The position numbers and the translations under genes were made by a program. Under the pieces are notes generated by a model. It ran no database searches. It saw nothing but the letters and a program-made list of their open reading frames with translations, and was not told where the DNA came from. Positions 1 to 8,225 of a stretch of 51,578 bases of DNA are shown here, piece after piece. The stretch spans positions 1 through 51,578 of the forward strand of contig JAGGTD010000063.1 of assembly GCA_021163925.1 (NCBI GenBank). The letters run 5' to 3'. Within the stretch, counting starts at the first letter, position 1; each line of letters begins with the position of its first letter. The DNA comes from Nitrososphaerota archaeon. Lineage in GTDB: Archaea > Thermoproteota > Nitrososphaeria_A > Caldarchaeales > Wolframiiraptoraceae.

Positions 1-45
1 TTTATGTGCATCCATGGGGATGGTTTGTGGCGGGGTTATTAGGTT

Positions 46-1380
46 TTATGAGGAGATTTGTTCGGGGATCATGGATGAGGCTTCGTCGATCTTCAGGATC
101 CGCTTAACCCTCCCCATCAAACAATATGGTCTAGCCGACTCAACCTCAACCTCCACGAACCTTCCAAACAACCTCTTTCCATCTTCCCTCAAGACTATCG
201 GCTTATAGCTCAGATTCCTCGCGACGGCCTCGCCCCTCTCCCCGATCTCATCCACTAATGCCATACCCCTCCACCCAATCCACCTCTCCCCAGATCTCAA
301 TGCGACCTCTCTGGCGACCTCGCTCATCAACCTACTCCTCCTCTTCACCAATCTCGGATCAAGGGGCTTCAGCTTCTCGGCTGGGGTTCCGGGTCTTGGG
401 AAGAATCTTGAGAGGTTTATCATATCCGGCCTAACCTCCTCCACGAGCTTGACCGTCTCCTCGAAGTCTTCCTCATCCTCGGTCGGATACCCGACGATTA
501 TATCAGTTGAGAGGGTTAGGTCTCTAATCTTAGATCTCATGAACGCAACTATCTCCTTGAAGACCTCAACCGTATACCCTCTACCCATATCCCTCAAAAC
601 CCTATTTGATCCAGATTGGACTGGAAGGTGGAGGAACTTGAAGGTCTTGGGTCTCAGGTAAGCCTTTGCGAGATCCTCCAGTATCGGCTTGAGGTAGATT
701 GGATTCATCATCCCAACCCTCACCAAGAATAGTCCATCGATGTTCGAGACGGATTCGATGAGCTTTGGTAGGAGGCTTCTACCAGACTCTATCCCATAGC
801 TTCCCATGTCTTGGCTCGTGAGCCAGACCTCCTTAACGCCTTCATGAATGGAGTCTTTAACCTCTTTGAGGATCATGCTCAGCGGATAGCTCATATAGCT
901 CCCCCTAGTTCTCGCGACTATGCAGAAGCTACACCTCCTCCACCAACATCCCTCAGAGACGGGGATTATCGCTATTATCGGATTCCTCCTAACCCTCGGA
1001 TAACCGAGCTTGACGACCGCATCCTCCGACACTATACTCCTCCCAGACTCTATTGCCTCGACAATCCTGGTGATGGCCCTGGGGTGGATCAATATCGCCC
1101 TAGGAGCAACCCTCCTTATCTTCTCAGGCTCGCCGGGGACCATGCAGCCCGCGACCACGAGCTTCTTCCCAAAACGCTTCAAAGAGTTTATCCTATAGAG
1201 CATTCTATCACTCGTCGGCTTCTTGACGACGCATGTGAAGATTACTATGATGTCAGCCTCCTCCGGCCTCTGGGTGAGTGTGTATCCGGCTTGCTTGAGG
1301 ATTCCCAACGCTATCTCCGAGTCCGCCATATTCGCCGCACATCCATATGCCTCTGAGTAGACCCTCAATCCAGGGATCAA
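46..1380 (-). CDS. tRNA threonylcarbamoyladenosine methylthiotransferase (MiaB/e-MtaB type)
   Basis: Radical-SAM enzyme expected to add a methylthio group to t6A37 of tRNA, the archaeal/eukaryal CDKAL1-like branch. Order of domains: UPF0004 domain with its three cluster cysteines (C14 in EAYGC, C50 in FTC, C79 in AGC), the radical-SAM core, and a C-terminal TRAM-like RNA-binding segment ending near MGRVKR. The 444-aa length is normal. The radical-SAM cysteines are C145, C150 and C153 (GCWWRRCSFC), spacing CX4CX2C, where this family normally has CX3CX2C; the extra residue is in frame in the DNA. The only upstream start is TTG at 1380, with no Shine-Dalgarno (SD) sequence before it. It follows the phosphoribosyltransferase on the same strand at 34 bp. 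Family assignment is firm; activity with the altered motif is not shown. Confidence 0.92.
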   Translation of the reverse strand: MIPGLRVYSEAYGCAANMADSEIALGILKQAGYTLTQRPEEADIIVIFTCVVKKPTSDRMLYRINSLKRFGKKLVVAGCMVPGEPEKIRRVAPRAILIHPRAITRIVEAIESGRSIVSEDAVVKLGYPRVRRNPIIAIIPVSEGCWWRRCSFCIVARTRGSYMSYPLSMILKEVKDSIHEGVKEVWLTSQDMGSYGIESGRSLLPKLIESVSNIDGLFLVRVGMMNPIYLKPILEDLAKAYLRPKTFKFLHLPVQSGSNRVLRDMGRGYTVEVFKEIVAFMRSKIRDLTLSTDIIVGYPTEDEEDFEETVKLVEEVRPDMINLSRFFPRPGTPAEKLKPLDPRLVKRRSRLMSEVAREVALRSGERWIGWRGMALVDEIGERGEAVARNLSYKPIVLREDGKRLFGRFVEVEVESARPYCLMGRVKRILKIDEASSMIPEQISS

Positions 1381-1414
1381 GGTGATGGATGGAGGATTAA
1401 AATATCTCGATAAA

Positions 1415-2020
1415 CTACTTTCTCTGTAAGGCTATGAGTTTTTCAGCCTCCTTAACCTCTTTCCCCAAAATATCCGCGAGCTCGGCCAACCCCTTCTCCC
1501 ATCCAAGATTCTCTATAAACTTCTTCGCGACCTGTCTCGCGACCTCATACTTCTCCCATGGATAGATTATCCAGGCGTCGGTGACCTCGACGTAATAGTC
1601 TGGCTTAAACCTACACCAAGGCTTAATATGGAGTGTTGCGGTCCTGACCTCTAGGGGATTTCTTGGAAGCACCTCTAACTCAACGACTCCCTTAAGAGTT
1701 CCGCCATCATCCGCCACATCATCTACCACCAAAACCCGTTTACCCGATAGATCCTTGAGGGCTAGGGGGCTATAGATCTTCAACTCGCCCTTCCTACCCA
1801 CATCAATATAGCTGCTGCATCCAACCGGATAAATCGTGTAGAGGCCTAAGACGTCTGAGAGGAGGTGGGCTACCGTGGCCCCGCCTCTAAGGATTCCGAC
1901 TAGGATGTCTGGAGTGTAGGATGAGGCGAGGATCTTCTCGGCCAAGGCTTCAATGAGTTCTTCAAGCCTCTTCCAAGATATTTTTAGATACTTTGAGCCC
2001 CCTACCTCTAAGATCTCCAT
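1415..2020 (-). CDS. purine-type phosphoribosyltransferase (XGPRT/HGPRT-like)
   Basis: Type I phosphoribosyltransferase fold, probably transferring phosphoribose from PRPP to a purine base (substrate inferred only from overall resemblance). The PRPP loop VLVVDDVADDGGTLK is clear, and GILRGGATVAHLL is the expected early loop. The ORF track starts at 2095, but a TATA-like element (ttataaaa, 2041-2048) sits about 25 nt before the internal ATG at 2020, and family similarity begins at SKYLKISWKRLEEL just after that Met. I therefore prefer a leaderless 201-aa protein. It is divergent from glutamate dehydrogenase and shares the intergenic promoter zone. Confidence 0.85.
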   Translation of the reverse strand: MEILEVGGSKYLKISWKRLEELIEALAEKILASSYTPDILVGILRGGATVAHLLSDVLGLYTIYPVGCSSYIDVGRKGELKIYSPLALKDLSGKRVLVVDDVADDGGTLKGVVELEVLPRNPLEVRTATLHIKPWCRFKPDYYVEVTDAWIIYPWEKYEVARQVAKKFIENLGWEKGLAELADILGKEVKEAEKLIALQRK

Positions 2021-2040
2021 ACAAGAAGCTCGGAGAGCCA

Positions 2041-2048
2041 TTATAAAA
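2041..2048 (-). promoter_or_regulatory. TATA box of the phosphoribosyltransferase gene
   Basis: Read on the minus strand this is TTTTATAA, centred about 25 nt before the ATG at 2020. The spacing implies transcription starting at the start codon, and this decides the start over the longer ORF beginning at 2095. Confidence 0.55.
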
Positions 2049-2147
2049 TTTTTTCCAAATCTTTCCAATTCTGGAAACGGCTCCTCGACTCTCATATTCG
2101 TGGAAAAACTAAAATTCTTAATCGTGAAATACTATCCCGGATTCCTT

Positions 2148-3401
2148 ATGAACATCTCTGGTCGTCAGTTTTTAGAGGATGTCTTGAGGCAGCTCGATGA
2201 AACCGCTGAGATCCTAGGGATAGATGATAGTATAAGGGAGTTTTTGAGAGCTCCTAAGAGGACGGTGATCCTCTCGATCCCGGTTAGGATGGATGATGGG
2301 TCGATCAAGGTCTTCACCGGATATAGGGTTCAGCATAATAACGCTAGGGGGCCGTTTAAGGGTGGGATAAGATACCATCCAAACGTCAATCTCGATGAGG
2401 TCACGGCCTTGGCCATCCTAATGACTTGGAAGTCGGCGGTGGTTGATATACCGTTTGGGGGAGCTAAGGGCGGAGTCAAATGCGATCCAAAGAAGATGTC
2501 TAAATCTGAGCTTGAGAGGCTTACGAGGAGATATACGGCAGGATTATTCGATGTTATAGGTCCGCATATAGACATACCGGCTCCAGACGTTTACACCGAT
2601 GAGCAGACCATGGCTTGGATAATGGACACCTATAGCCAGCTTAAGGGTGAGCCGACTCCAGAGGTTGTAACCGGTAAGCCCATATCGGTCGGTGGGAGCG
2701 AGTGTAGGAAGGAGGCCACGGCCTATGGGGTCTCCGTATGCGTTAGGGAGGCGGCTAAGGAGTATGGCTTGAGGTTTAAGGGAGCTTCAGTCGCGATCCA
2801 AGGCTATGGAAATGTCGGGTTCAACGCCGCCAAAATCCTACATGATTGGGGGGCTAAGATAGTCGCCGTGAGCGACTCGAAGGGCGGGATAATCAATAGG
2901 GATGGATTGAATCCGCTTAAGGTGATGGAGCATAAGAGGAGGACTGGGAGCGTGATAAACTACGAGGATGCGGAGAACATAACGAATGAGGAGCTGCTCA
3001 CGCTCGACGTGGATTTCCTCATACCTGCCGCGATCGAGGGGCAGATAACTGGGAAGAACGCCGACAAGGTTAGGGCTAAAGTGATAGTGGAGGGAGCGAA
3101 TGGCCCAACCACCCCCGAAGCGGATAAGATATTACAGGAGAAGGGTGTGAAGGTCGTTCCAGACATCTTGGCAAACGCTGGAGGGGTGACCGTTAGCTAC
3201 TTCGAGTGGGTTCAGAACATCCAGAAGTTTAGGTGGGAGAGGGAGGAGATCTTGATGAGGCTGGATAAGAGGATGGTCAAATCCTTCAAAGACACCCTCG
3301 AATACTCGAAGAGATATGAGACGAGCATGAGGATGGGAGCCCTCCTCCTAGCGGTTAAGAGGGTCGCCGAGGCGGTCGAATCGCTTGGGATATGGCCTTA
3401 A
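2148..3401 (+). CDS. gdhA: glutamate dehydrogenase (Glu/Leu/Phe/Val dehydrogenase family)
   Basis: Catalyses reversible oxidative deamination of glutamate to 2-oxoglutarate and ammonia, linking amino-acid breakdown to central carbon. Visible motifs: glycine-rich GPFKGGIRYHP, catalytic-lysine segment PFGGAKGGV, IPAPDVYTDEQTMAW with the catalytic Asp, and the Rossmann GYGNVGFNAA followed by VSDSKGGI. NAD versus NADP preference cannot be read safely. The tracked ORF begins at 1953 and would run through the divergent neighbour; ATG 2148 gives 417 aa, the usual length, starting MNISGRQFLEDVLRQLDE. An AT-rich TATA-like stretch (aattcttaat) lies about 30 nt before it. RadB follows at 37 bp. Confidence 0.95.
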   Translation: MNISGRQFLEDVLRQLDETAEILGIDDSIREFLRAPKRTVILSIPVRMDDGSIKVFTGYRVQHNNARGPFKGGIRYHPNVNLDEVTALAILMTWKSAVVDIPFGGAKGGVKCDPKKMSKSELERLTRRYTAGLFDVIGPHIDIPAPDVYTDEQTMAWIMDTYSQLKGEPTPEVVTGKPISVGGSECRKEATAYGVSVCVREAAKEYGLRFKGASVAIQGYGNVGFNAAKILHDWGAKIVAVSDSKGGIINRDGLNPLKVMEHKRRTGSVINYEDAENITNEELLTLDVDFLIPAAIEGQITGKNADKVRAKVIVEGANGPTTPEADKILQEKGVKVVPDILANAGGVTVSYFEWVQNIQKFRWEREEILMRLDKRMVKSFKDTLEYSKRYETSMRMGALLLAVKRVAEAVESLGIWP

Positions 3402-3438
3402 AGCCTAGAGTTCATCACCTATCTTTGAAGAGGTCTCG

Positions 3439-4098
3439 ATGAGGTTTCCAACAGGTCTCATAGAACTCGACGAGGAATTGGGCGGAGGCTTTCCAACAGG
3501 ATCTATAGCCTTAATCTATGGAGAGGAGAAGTCGGGTAAGACCAGCCTAGCCCTAAAGCTCTGCGCCCTAGCGGCTCGAAAGGGCCGAGCGGCATATATC
3601 GACTGCTCAAACAGACTTCATCCACTTAGGCTTGAGCAGATCCTTAGATGGAATAGGGTTGATCGGTCTAGGCTCTTAATCCTGTCGATCGAGAGCTTCC
3701 TCCAACAGGAGGAGGTGGTGCTAAGGCTCCATGATTATCCTCCACCCGCTCCGCTGATAGTCTTAGACGACTTCACCTTTAGGCATAGGCTTGAGATCAA
3801 GGGCGATGTAAAGCAGGATACCCCGATCTATGAGAGGCTTGCATTCCAGCTCGCTGCCTTGAAGGAGGCGGCCATGAAGAGGGATATAGCGATAGTGGTT
3901 GTGGGGCAGGTTCACACCCTACCGGATACCGGTGAGACGAGGGCTGTGGCCCATAGAATACTCACCTATTGGTCTGATTATGTGTTGAGGGTTGTGAGGA
4001 GGTTTGGGGAGAGGTGTGGGAGGATTTGGATAGAGAAGCCTGAGAGGAAGGGCGCTTATAGGTTTAGGATCGCTAAGTCAGGTGTTACATCGTGTTAA
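3439..4098 (+). CDS. radB: RadB-like RecA-family ATPase
   Basis: Small single-domain RecA/Rad51 paralog of 219 aa, matching RadB length and lacking the N-terminal helix-hairpin-helix domain of RadA. Walker A is GEEKSGKTS (residues 28-36) and Walker B LIVLDD. The late segment VVVGQVHTLPDTGETRAVAHRILTYWSDYVLRV matches the RadB L2-region pattern with the YWS triplet. Probable role is recombination mediator or modulator, by family. A GAGGT ribosome-binding site lies 6-10 nt before the ATG, and the gene sits 37 bp after glutamate dehydrogenase, so the two may be cotranscribed. Another KaiC-like ATPase would be the alternative, but the C-terminal segment favours RadB. Confidence 0.8.
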   Translation: MRFPTGLIELDEELGGGFPTGSIALIYGEEKSGKTSLALKLCALAARKGRAAYIDCSNRLHPLRLEQILRWNRVDRSRLLILSIESFLQQEEVVLRLHDYPPPAPLIVLDDFTFRHRLEIKGDVKQDTPIYERLAFQLAALKEAAMKRDIAIVVVGQVHTLPDTGETRAVAHRILTYWSDYVLRVVRRFGERCGRIWIEKPERKGAYRFRIAKSGVTSC

Positions 4099-4104
4099 GC
4101 GGAC

Positions 4105-4503
4105 TCATGGTCGGGTGAATTTGGCTATGAAGGCGGAGTAAAGCCCCAATCCCGCGAGGAGTACTAGGAGGAAGCTGAAGAAGAGCATGTATTTCGTCGT
4201 TCTAGGGTCTCCAGATCTGGTCGCCGCGTTCACGTATAGCCAGAGCCCCCCAAACCCCATCAAATAATATAGTAAGATTATCATGGTCTCGGCATGGGTT
4301 TGGGCGTTGATAGTCCAGATGAAGACTCTCACCCCACCTCCTCGGAGGAATATGAGCCCTAAGACGTTCTCCGCGGTTATGGAGTAGATCGATCCGCTGA
4401 CAAGGACTAGGATCGCCAATATTATCGCGACGATTATCGCCTTATTCACGGTCTCCGATCTCATGAAGTCTGAAATCTTCTTGCCGATCTTCTCTAGGGA
4501 CAT
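4105..4503 (-). CDS. small membrane protein, three helices, possible OST3/OSTC-like
   Basis: 132 aa with hydrophobic helices at about 21-40, 72-90 and 106-125, and a cytosolic-looking basic N-terminus. The segment QTHAETMIILLYYLMGFGGLWLYVNAA resembles the Q-x-E-x-membrane-helix pattern I associate with archaeal proteins annotated as OST3/OST6-like oligosaccharyltransferase subunits; this is weak pattern recognition, not proof. A TATA-like tttttaatt about 27 nt upstream suggests a leaderless monocistronic gene. It is convergent with radB and has no glycosylation gene beside it. Confidence 0.7.
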   Translation of the reverse strand: MSLEKIGKKISDFMRSETVNKAIIVAIILAILVLVSGSIYSITAENVLGLIFLRGGGVRVFIWTINAQTHAETMIILLYYLMGFGGLWLYVNAATRSGDPRTTKYMLFFSFLLVLLAGLGLYSAFIAKFTRP

Positions 4504-4539
4504 TCAAGACCTTAACATAACTAGGGAATTAAAAACCAT

Positions 4540-6087
4540 TTACCCGCTTCTCGCCCTGAATTCGAGCATAACTCCATTCTCCTCGATGAAGCTCCTCCTA
4601 AGGCTATATAGCTTGGGAATCAAGCTCTCATCGACGGCGAGAACCACCTTATCTAGGGAGACGAACTCTATGGATGCTTTCGGGTCAAGTGATCTAATCT
4701 GTTTAATTAGGTGCTCCGCTCTCTCCCTCAAATACTCGACTCTCTCCTTAACTTTCTTAACCTCGATGATCAACCTTCCACCATCCGAGTAGATCTCATA
4801 CTCGAGATCTCCCTTCGGCAGGGCTCTGACCTCTACGAGCGGCTTAACGTGGGTTGGATCTCTTCCAGTTGGAGCTCGGATCACCATCCCCAATTCATAG
4901 ATCTTCAGGATTTTATCTGCGGCTAGGATGAGGAAGTTTAAGGTTTTCGCTAGGAGATCTAGTTCAAGCCTGCTCACAAACCTCTTCAACACTTGAAGCG
5001 GGTCATCCGCGTAGATTATCCCTATCACGCCTATCCCGGCGAGCCTAAGCTTTACGAATGATTTGAAGTCCTTTGAATCGCTCATATCGTTGAGGATGAC
5101 GTAATCGGGCTTGAGGTGGATTAAGAAGTCCGCAGTCTTCTCAACATCTCCCTCAAGCGGGCCATAGCATGTTAAGCTTCCATTCTCTCCAAGCATCCTA
5201 CCATATTCGACTATCCTGACCATCTTCCCTCTTTCTCGGAGCATGTTCATGAGGATCTTAGAGAGTTCGAGAACTCCCGATTCGGGCGCCCCGATCAAGA
5301 GGACCCCCGCGGATTTATCCGAGACCCTCTCGATCAAGGTGTTTAGTTGCTTGACATCAACTCTAGGCTTAAATGATAATCTCCTGACTATGAGTTCGAG
5401 CTTGTCCGAGAATGGTGGTTTGGCGACGGCTACCCTATAATCTCTCAACTGTAGGATCATGGCCCCAGACTTCAAGATCATTATGCCGCACTCATCGCTT
5501 AACCTACATTCGCCGATGATCTCCTCGATGAGCTCATTCACTTCCTCCTCGCTCAGCGGCTTATCTCCAACCTTGACCAGCTTGACCTCATCTCCATCCA
5601 CGATTTTCGCCATGGGATAATAGCCTGAGATGAATTCGAGTAGAACTGTCTCAGGAGTGAGGTAGTCTTCAAACCTGAACCTCTCCTTCCTCACATAGGC
5701 TTCAACGTACTTCACCGGTATCCCCTCAGCCTCTGCAACCAAGGCTTGAACATAATCCGACGTGTATAGAATTCCCTTCTCAGTTTTTGCCACGTCCCTG
5801 ATGAGGGCGTCTATCCTACCGCTTCTCGCGAGCTTTATGTCTTCTAGGCTCGGCCTCTCACCAACGAATCTCACCGCCAACCCCTTAGATTCGGCCAGCT
5901 CCCTTATCCTCTTCACCTCTTCAAGTCCCTTGAAGCCGACATCCCTCCCCTTCGATGCTTGGGCTTGAAGCTCGTCTATCACGGCAGCTGGAATTATTAT
6001 CTCGCATTCAGCTATCTCTCCGCTCTCAAGCATCTTCGAGAATCTGCCATTAATCACGATGCTCGTGTCTAAAACCGCCTTATCCAT
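4540..6087 (-). CDS. PIN domain - PilT-like ATPase - KH protein (PINA type) with degenerate P-loop
   Basis: 515 aa in the archaeal PINA layout. Residues 1-125 form a PIN nuclease with all acidic residues in place (D7, E39, D93, D98, D111). Residues about 225-420 resemble the PilT/VirB11-type ATPase, and the last 80 residues the KH-like region. The Walker A site reads GAPESGVL (266-273) instead of GxxxxGK[ST], so both the phosphate-binding Lys and the Ser/Thr are absent; the KH part also lacks an obvious GxxG loop. In characterised Sulfolobus PINA the ATPase drives DNA unwinding (family knowledge), so this copy is probably nuclease-competent but ATP-independent or only structural. An SD-like gaggag directly precedes the ATG. 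Confidence 0.85.
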   Translation of the reverse strand: MDKAVLDTSIVINGRFSKMLESGEIAECEIIIPAAVIDELQAQASKGRDVGFKGLEEVKRIRELAESKGLAVRFVGERPSLEDIKLARSGRIDALIRDVAKTEKGILYTSDYVQALVAEAEGIPVKYVEAYVRKERFRFEDYLTPETVLLEFISGYYPMAKIVDGDEVKLVKVGDKPLSEEEVNELIEEIIGECRLSDECGIMILKSGAMILQLRDYRVAVAKPPFSDKLELIVRRLSFKPRVDVKQLNTLIERVSDKSAGVLLIGAPESGVLELSKILMNMLRERGKMVRIVEYGRMLGENGSLTCYGPLEGDVEKTADFLIHLKPDYVILNDMSDSKDFKSFVKLRLAGIGVIGIIYADDPLQVLKRFVSRLELDLLAKTLNFLILAADKILKIYELGMVIRAPTGRDPTHVKPLVEVRALPKGDLEYEIYSDGGRLIIEVKKVKERVEYLRERAEHLIKQIRSLDPKASIEFVSLDKVVLAVDESLIPKLYSLRRSFIEENGVMLEFRARSG

Positions 6088-6270
6088 CTCCTCAGCAAAT
6101 ACTTGATGAATCTAGGCTATAAACCATTTAGATCTCAAGCTATGGGGAATCAATGATTCATCGATTTTTTCTTTCAGCGTTTCTCAAACTTGTGGAGGGA
6201 GTATAGGAGTTGCTAGCCAGATCTTGATGAACCATCTCCTCATATCCGACGATTCCAAGCTTAATCCCTA

Positions 6271-6957
6271 TCAGACTTTATGAGAGGTTTCATTAAATCC
6301 CTCTCGACTCAACTTCCTAAGAGCCTCCGGGATCTCCTTAACATCCTCGATCAAGATGTCCGGCTTCGAATTGAGTATTAGGTTTGCTGAGTGAGCTCCT
6401 CCCAAGACGGCTATGCTCTTGACTCCGACCCTCCTCGCCGCCAAGACATCATGGACCGTGTCTCCGATGTAAACGGCCTCGGAAGGTTTTACGTTCAGCC
6501 TCTTGACGGTTTCGGCGATGAGCGCCCCATTTGGCTTCATCCGATTGACATCGCTCCTCGTGACGATTACGTCGAAGAGATCCTTTATCGAGGTATTCTC
6601 CAAGGCTAGGTATACTCCACGCTTCGCGCTATTCGATGCGACGGCCAGCTTGAATCCCATGGCCTTAAGCTCTCTTAACACCTCTCTAATCCCCTCCCTA
6701 AGCTCCGCGACCTCGGCGGCCTCGAGCTCATATGGGATATAGGCCTCGTCCACGAGCTTCATCAGATAATCTCTTGAGAATCCATACTCTCTCATGATCT
6801 TTGAGACTATCTCCTCGGTTGGGATCTTGAGATCGATCTCATCGACGTTCACCCCGATCTCCCTCAATCTCTGGATTAGTTTCTCCTTAGCCTCCTTAAC
6901 CTTGAGCTTCATGGCGAGGAGGGTTCCATCGAGGTCGAAGATCACGGCTCTAATCAT
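6271..6957 (-). CDS. HAD-superfamily hydrolase, phosphoglycolate-phosphatase-like
   Basis: Motif I is VIFDLDGTLL (two catalytic Asp), motif II is in VASNSAK, motif III the Lys of RMKPNG and motif IV YIGDTVHDVLAA, so the enzyme should be an active small-molecule phosphatase. The cap is helical (C1 type), as in phosphoglycolate phosphatase/PpaX relatives; the substrate is unknown. The ORF track begins at a TTG (6966), but ATG 6957 gives MIRAVIFDLDG and has a TATA-like ttattaatt about 26 nt upstream. It is divergent from the thiolase gene. Confidence 0.85.
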   Translation of the reverse strand: MIRAVIFDLDGTLLAMKLKVKEAKEKLIQRLREIGVNVDEIDLKIPTEEIVSKIMREYGFSRDYLMKLVDEAYIPYELEAAEVAELREGIREVLRELKAMGFKLAVASNSAKRGVYLALENTSIKDLFDVIVTRSDVNRMKPNGALIAETVKRLNVKPSEAVYIGDTVHDVLAARRVGVKSIAVLGGAHSANLILNSKPDILIEDVKEIPEALRKLSREGFNETSHKV

Positions 6958-7003
6958 CCTCTCCAACCACTCAACCTTGAATTAATAACCATTGATTTAG
7001 AAC

Positions 7004-7010
7004 TTAAATT
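7004..7010 (+). promoter_or_regulatory. TATA box of the thiolase gene
   Basis: ttaaatt centred 27 nt before ATG 7034. It selects the internal Met (MRRVGIVGVG) over the tracked start at 7010 and implies a leaderless mRNA. Confidence 0.5.
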
Positions 7011-7033
7011 TGGTCTCTCATCGAGATTTGGGG

Positions 7034-8212
7034 ATGAGAAGGGTCGGGATCGTAGGAGTAGGCATGAGCAAGTTTGGGAGAGATACCGAGCACCAGCTAC
7101 CAGAGCTCGCGTGGATAGCCATCAAGGAGGCGCTTGACGACGCAGGCGTAGATAAGAGGGATATAGGGTTCGTCGCGATAGGGAATGTCGGCGGATGGAG
7201 TTCAGAGTTCTTCCCAGCCCCGATAATATGCGAATACGCTGGCCTTACTCCGATAGGGAGCATGAGGGTTGAGGCCGCATGCGCGACCGGGAGCGCGGCT
7301 CTGAGGGTTGCGTCTATGGCCGTCGCGTCTGGGATGACAGGCCTCGCCTTAGCCGTTGGGGTTGAGCGGATGAATGAGCTTGAAACTCCTCAAGTAGTCG
7401 AGCTATTGGGTAGGGGCGGCAGCTTCTTCTGGGAGTTCGAGCACTTCGGCGCAACCTTCCCAGCCTACTACGCCCTCTACGCAACCGCCTACATGCAAGA
7501 GTATGGGGCCACGGAGGAGGATCTCGCGAAGATAGCCGTCAAAAACCATTACTATGGCTCATTGAATCCAAAGGCTCAATTCCAGAAGAGGATAACGGTA
7601 GAGGACGTCATGAATTCGAGATATATTGCCTGGCCTCTGAAGCTCTATGACTGCTCGCCGATAACCGATGGGGCGGCCGCGGCGATCGTGGCCTCCGAGG
7701 ACCTAGCTTCGAAGCTAACTGATACGCCGATCTGGATCAAGGCTCAGGGAGTTGCGACTGGAACCGGGAACATGACTAGGAGGAGAGACTTCCTATCACT
7801 CGAGACCGCCGTCAAAGCCGCTGACCAAGCCTATAGGATGGCCGGGGTCGATAGGATGAATCCTGTTAAGGAGTTCGACTTAGCCCTAGTCCACGACTGC
7901 TTCACGATAGCCGAGATAATGGCCTACGAGGATCTAGGATTCGTCGAGAGGGGTAGGGGACATCTCTTGGCTAGGGAGGAGCAGACCTACATAGGAGGGC
8001 TTATACCCGTGAACGTCGATGGAGGACTTAAGGCGAAGGGGCATCCGATAGGAGCCTCCGGTCTGGCCATGGTCTATGAGGGGGTTAGACAGCTTAGACA
8101 AGAGGTTGAGAGGAGCAGGCAGGCTCCGATAAAGAATGGCCAAGTCCTAATCCACAATGTGGGAGGGACGGGCCACTTCACCTACGTAACCATCCTAAGC
8201 TTAGAGAAGTAA
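7034..8212 (+). CDS. archaeal thiolase / acetyl-CoA C-acetyltransferase family
   Basis: 392 aa from ATG 7034. The nucleophilic cysteine is C83 in EAACATGSAAL, the histidine lies in KAKGHPIGASG, and the C-terminal loop HNVGGTGHF replaces the CGGPG of bacterial enzymes, as is usual for the archaeal SCP-like clade. The reaction is condensation or thiolysis of acyl-CoA, feeding mevalonate synthesis or beta-oxidation. In many archaea this gene sits with HMG-CoA synthase and a DUF35 OB-fold/Zn-ribbon protein; here neither neighbour exists, so the degradative role alongside the 42-kb HAD-ECH fusion is equally possible. Confidence 0.9.
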   Translation: MRRVGIVGVGMSKFGRDTEHQLPELAWIAIKEALDDAGVDKRDIGFVAIGNVGGWSSEFFPAPIICEYAGLTPIGSMRVEAACATGSAALRVASMAVASGMTGLALAVGVERMNELETPQVVELLGRGGSFFWEFEHFGATFPAYYALYATAYMQEYGATEEDLAKIAVKNHYYGSLNPKAQFQKRITVEDVMNSRYIAWPLKLYDCSPITDGAAAAIVASEDLASKLTDTPIWIKAQGVATGTGNMTRRRDFLSLETAVKAADQAYRMAGVDRMNPVKEFDLALVHDCFTIAEIMAYEDLGFVERGRGHLLAREEQTYIGGLIPVNVDGGLKAKGHPIGASGLAMVYEGVRQLRQEVERSRQAPIKNGQVLIHNVGGTGHFTYVTILSLEK

Positions 8213-8225
8213 ACTTATGCATTCT

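Noticed and set aside
811-1356. 181-aa plus-strand ORF
   Set aside because: Shadow of the methylthiotransferase gene on the other strand; no family features and Pro/Arg-biased composition.
6088-6270. 183-nt gap between the PIN gene and the HAD gene
   Set aside because: Short open stretches exist on the minus strand but lack starts and family features; only the TATA region of the PIN gene is supportable.
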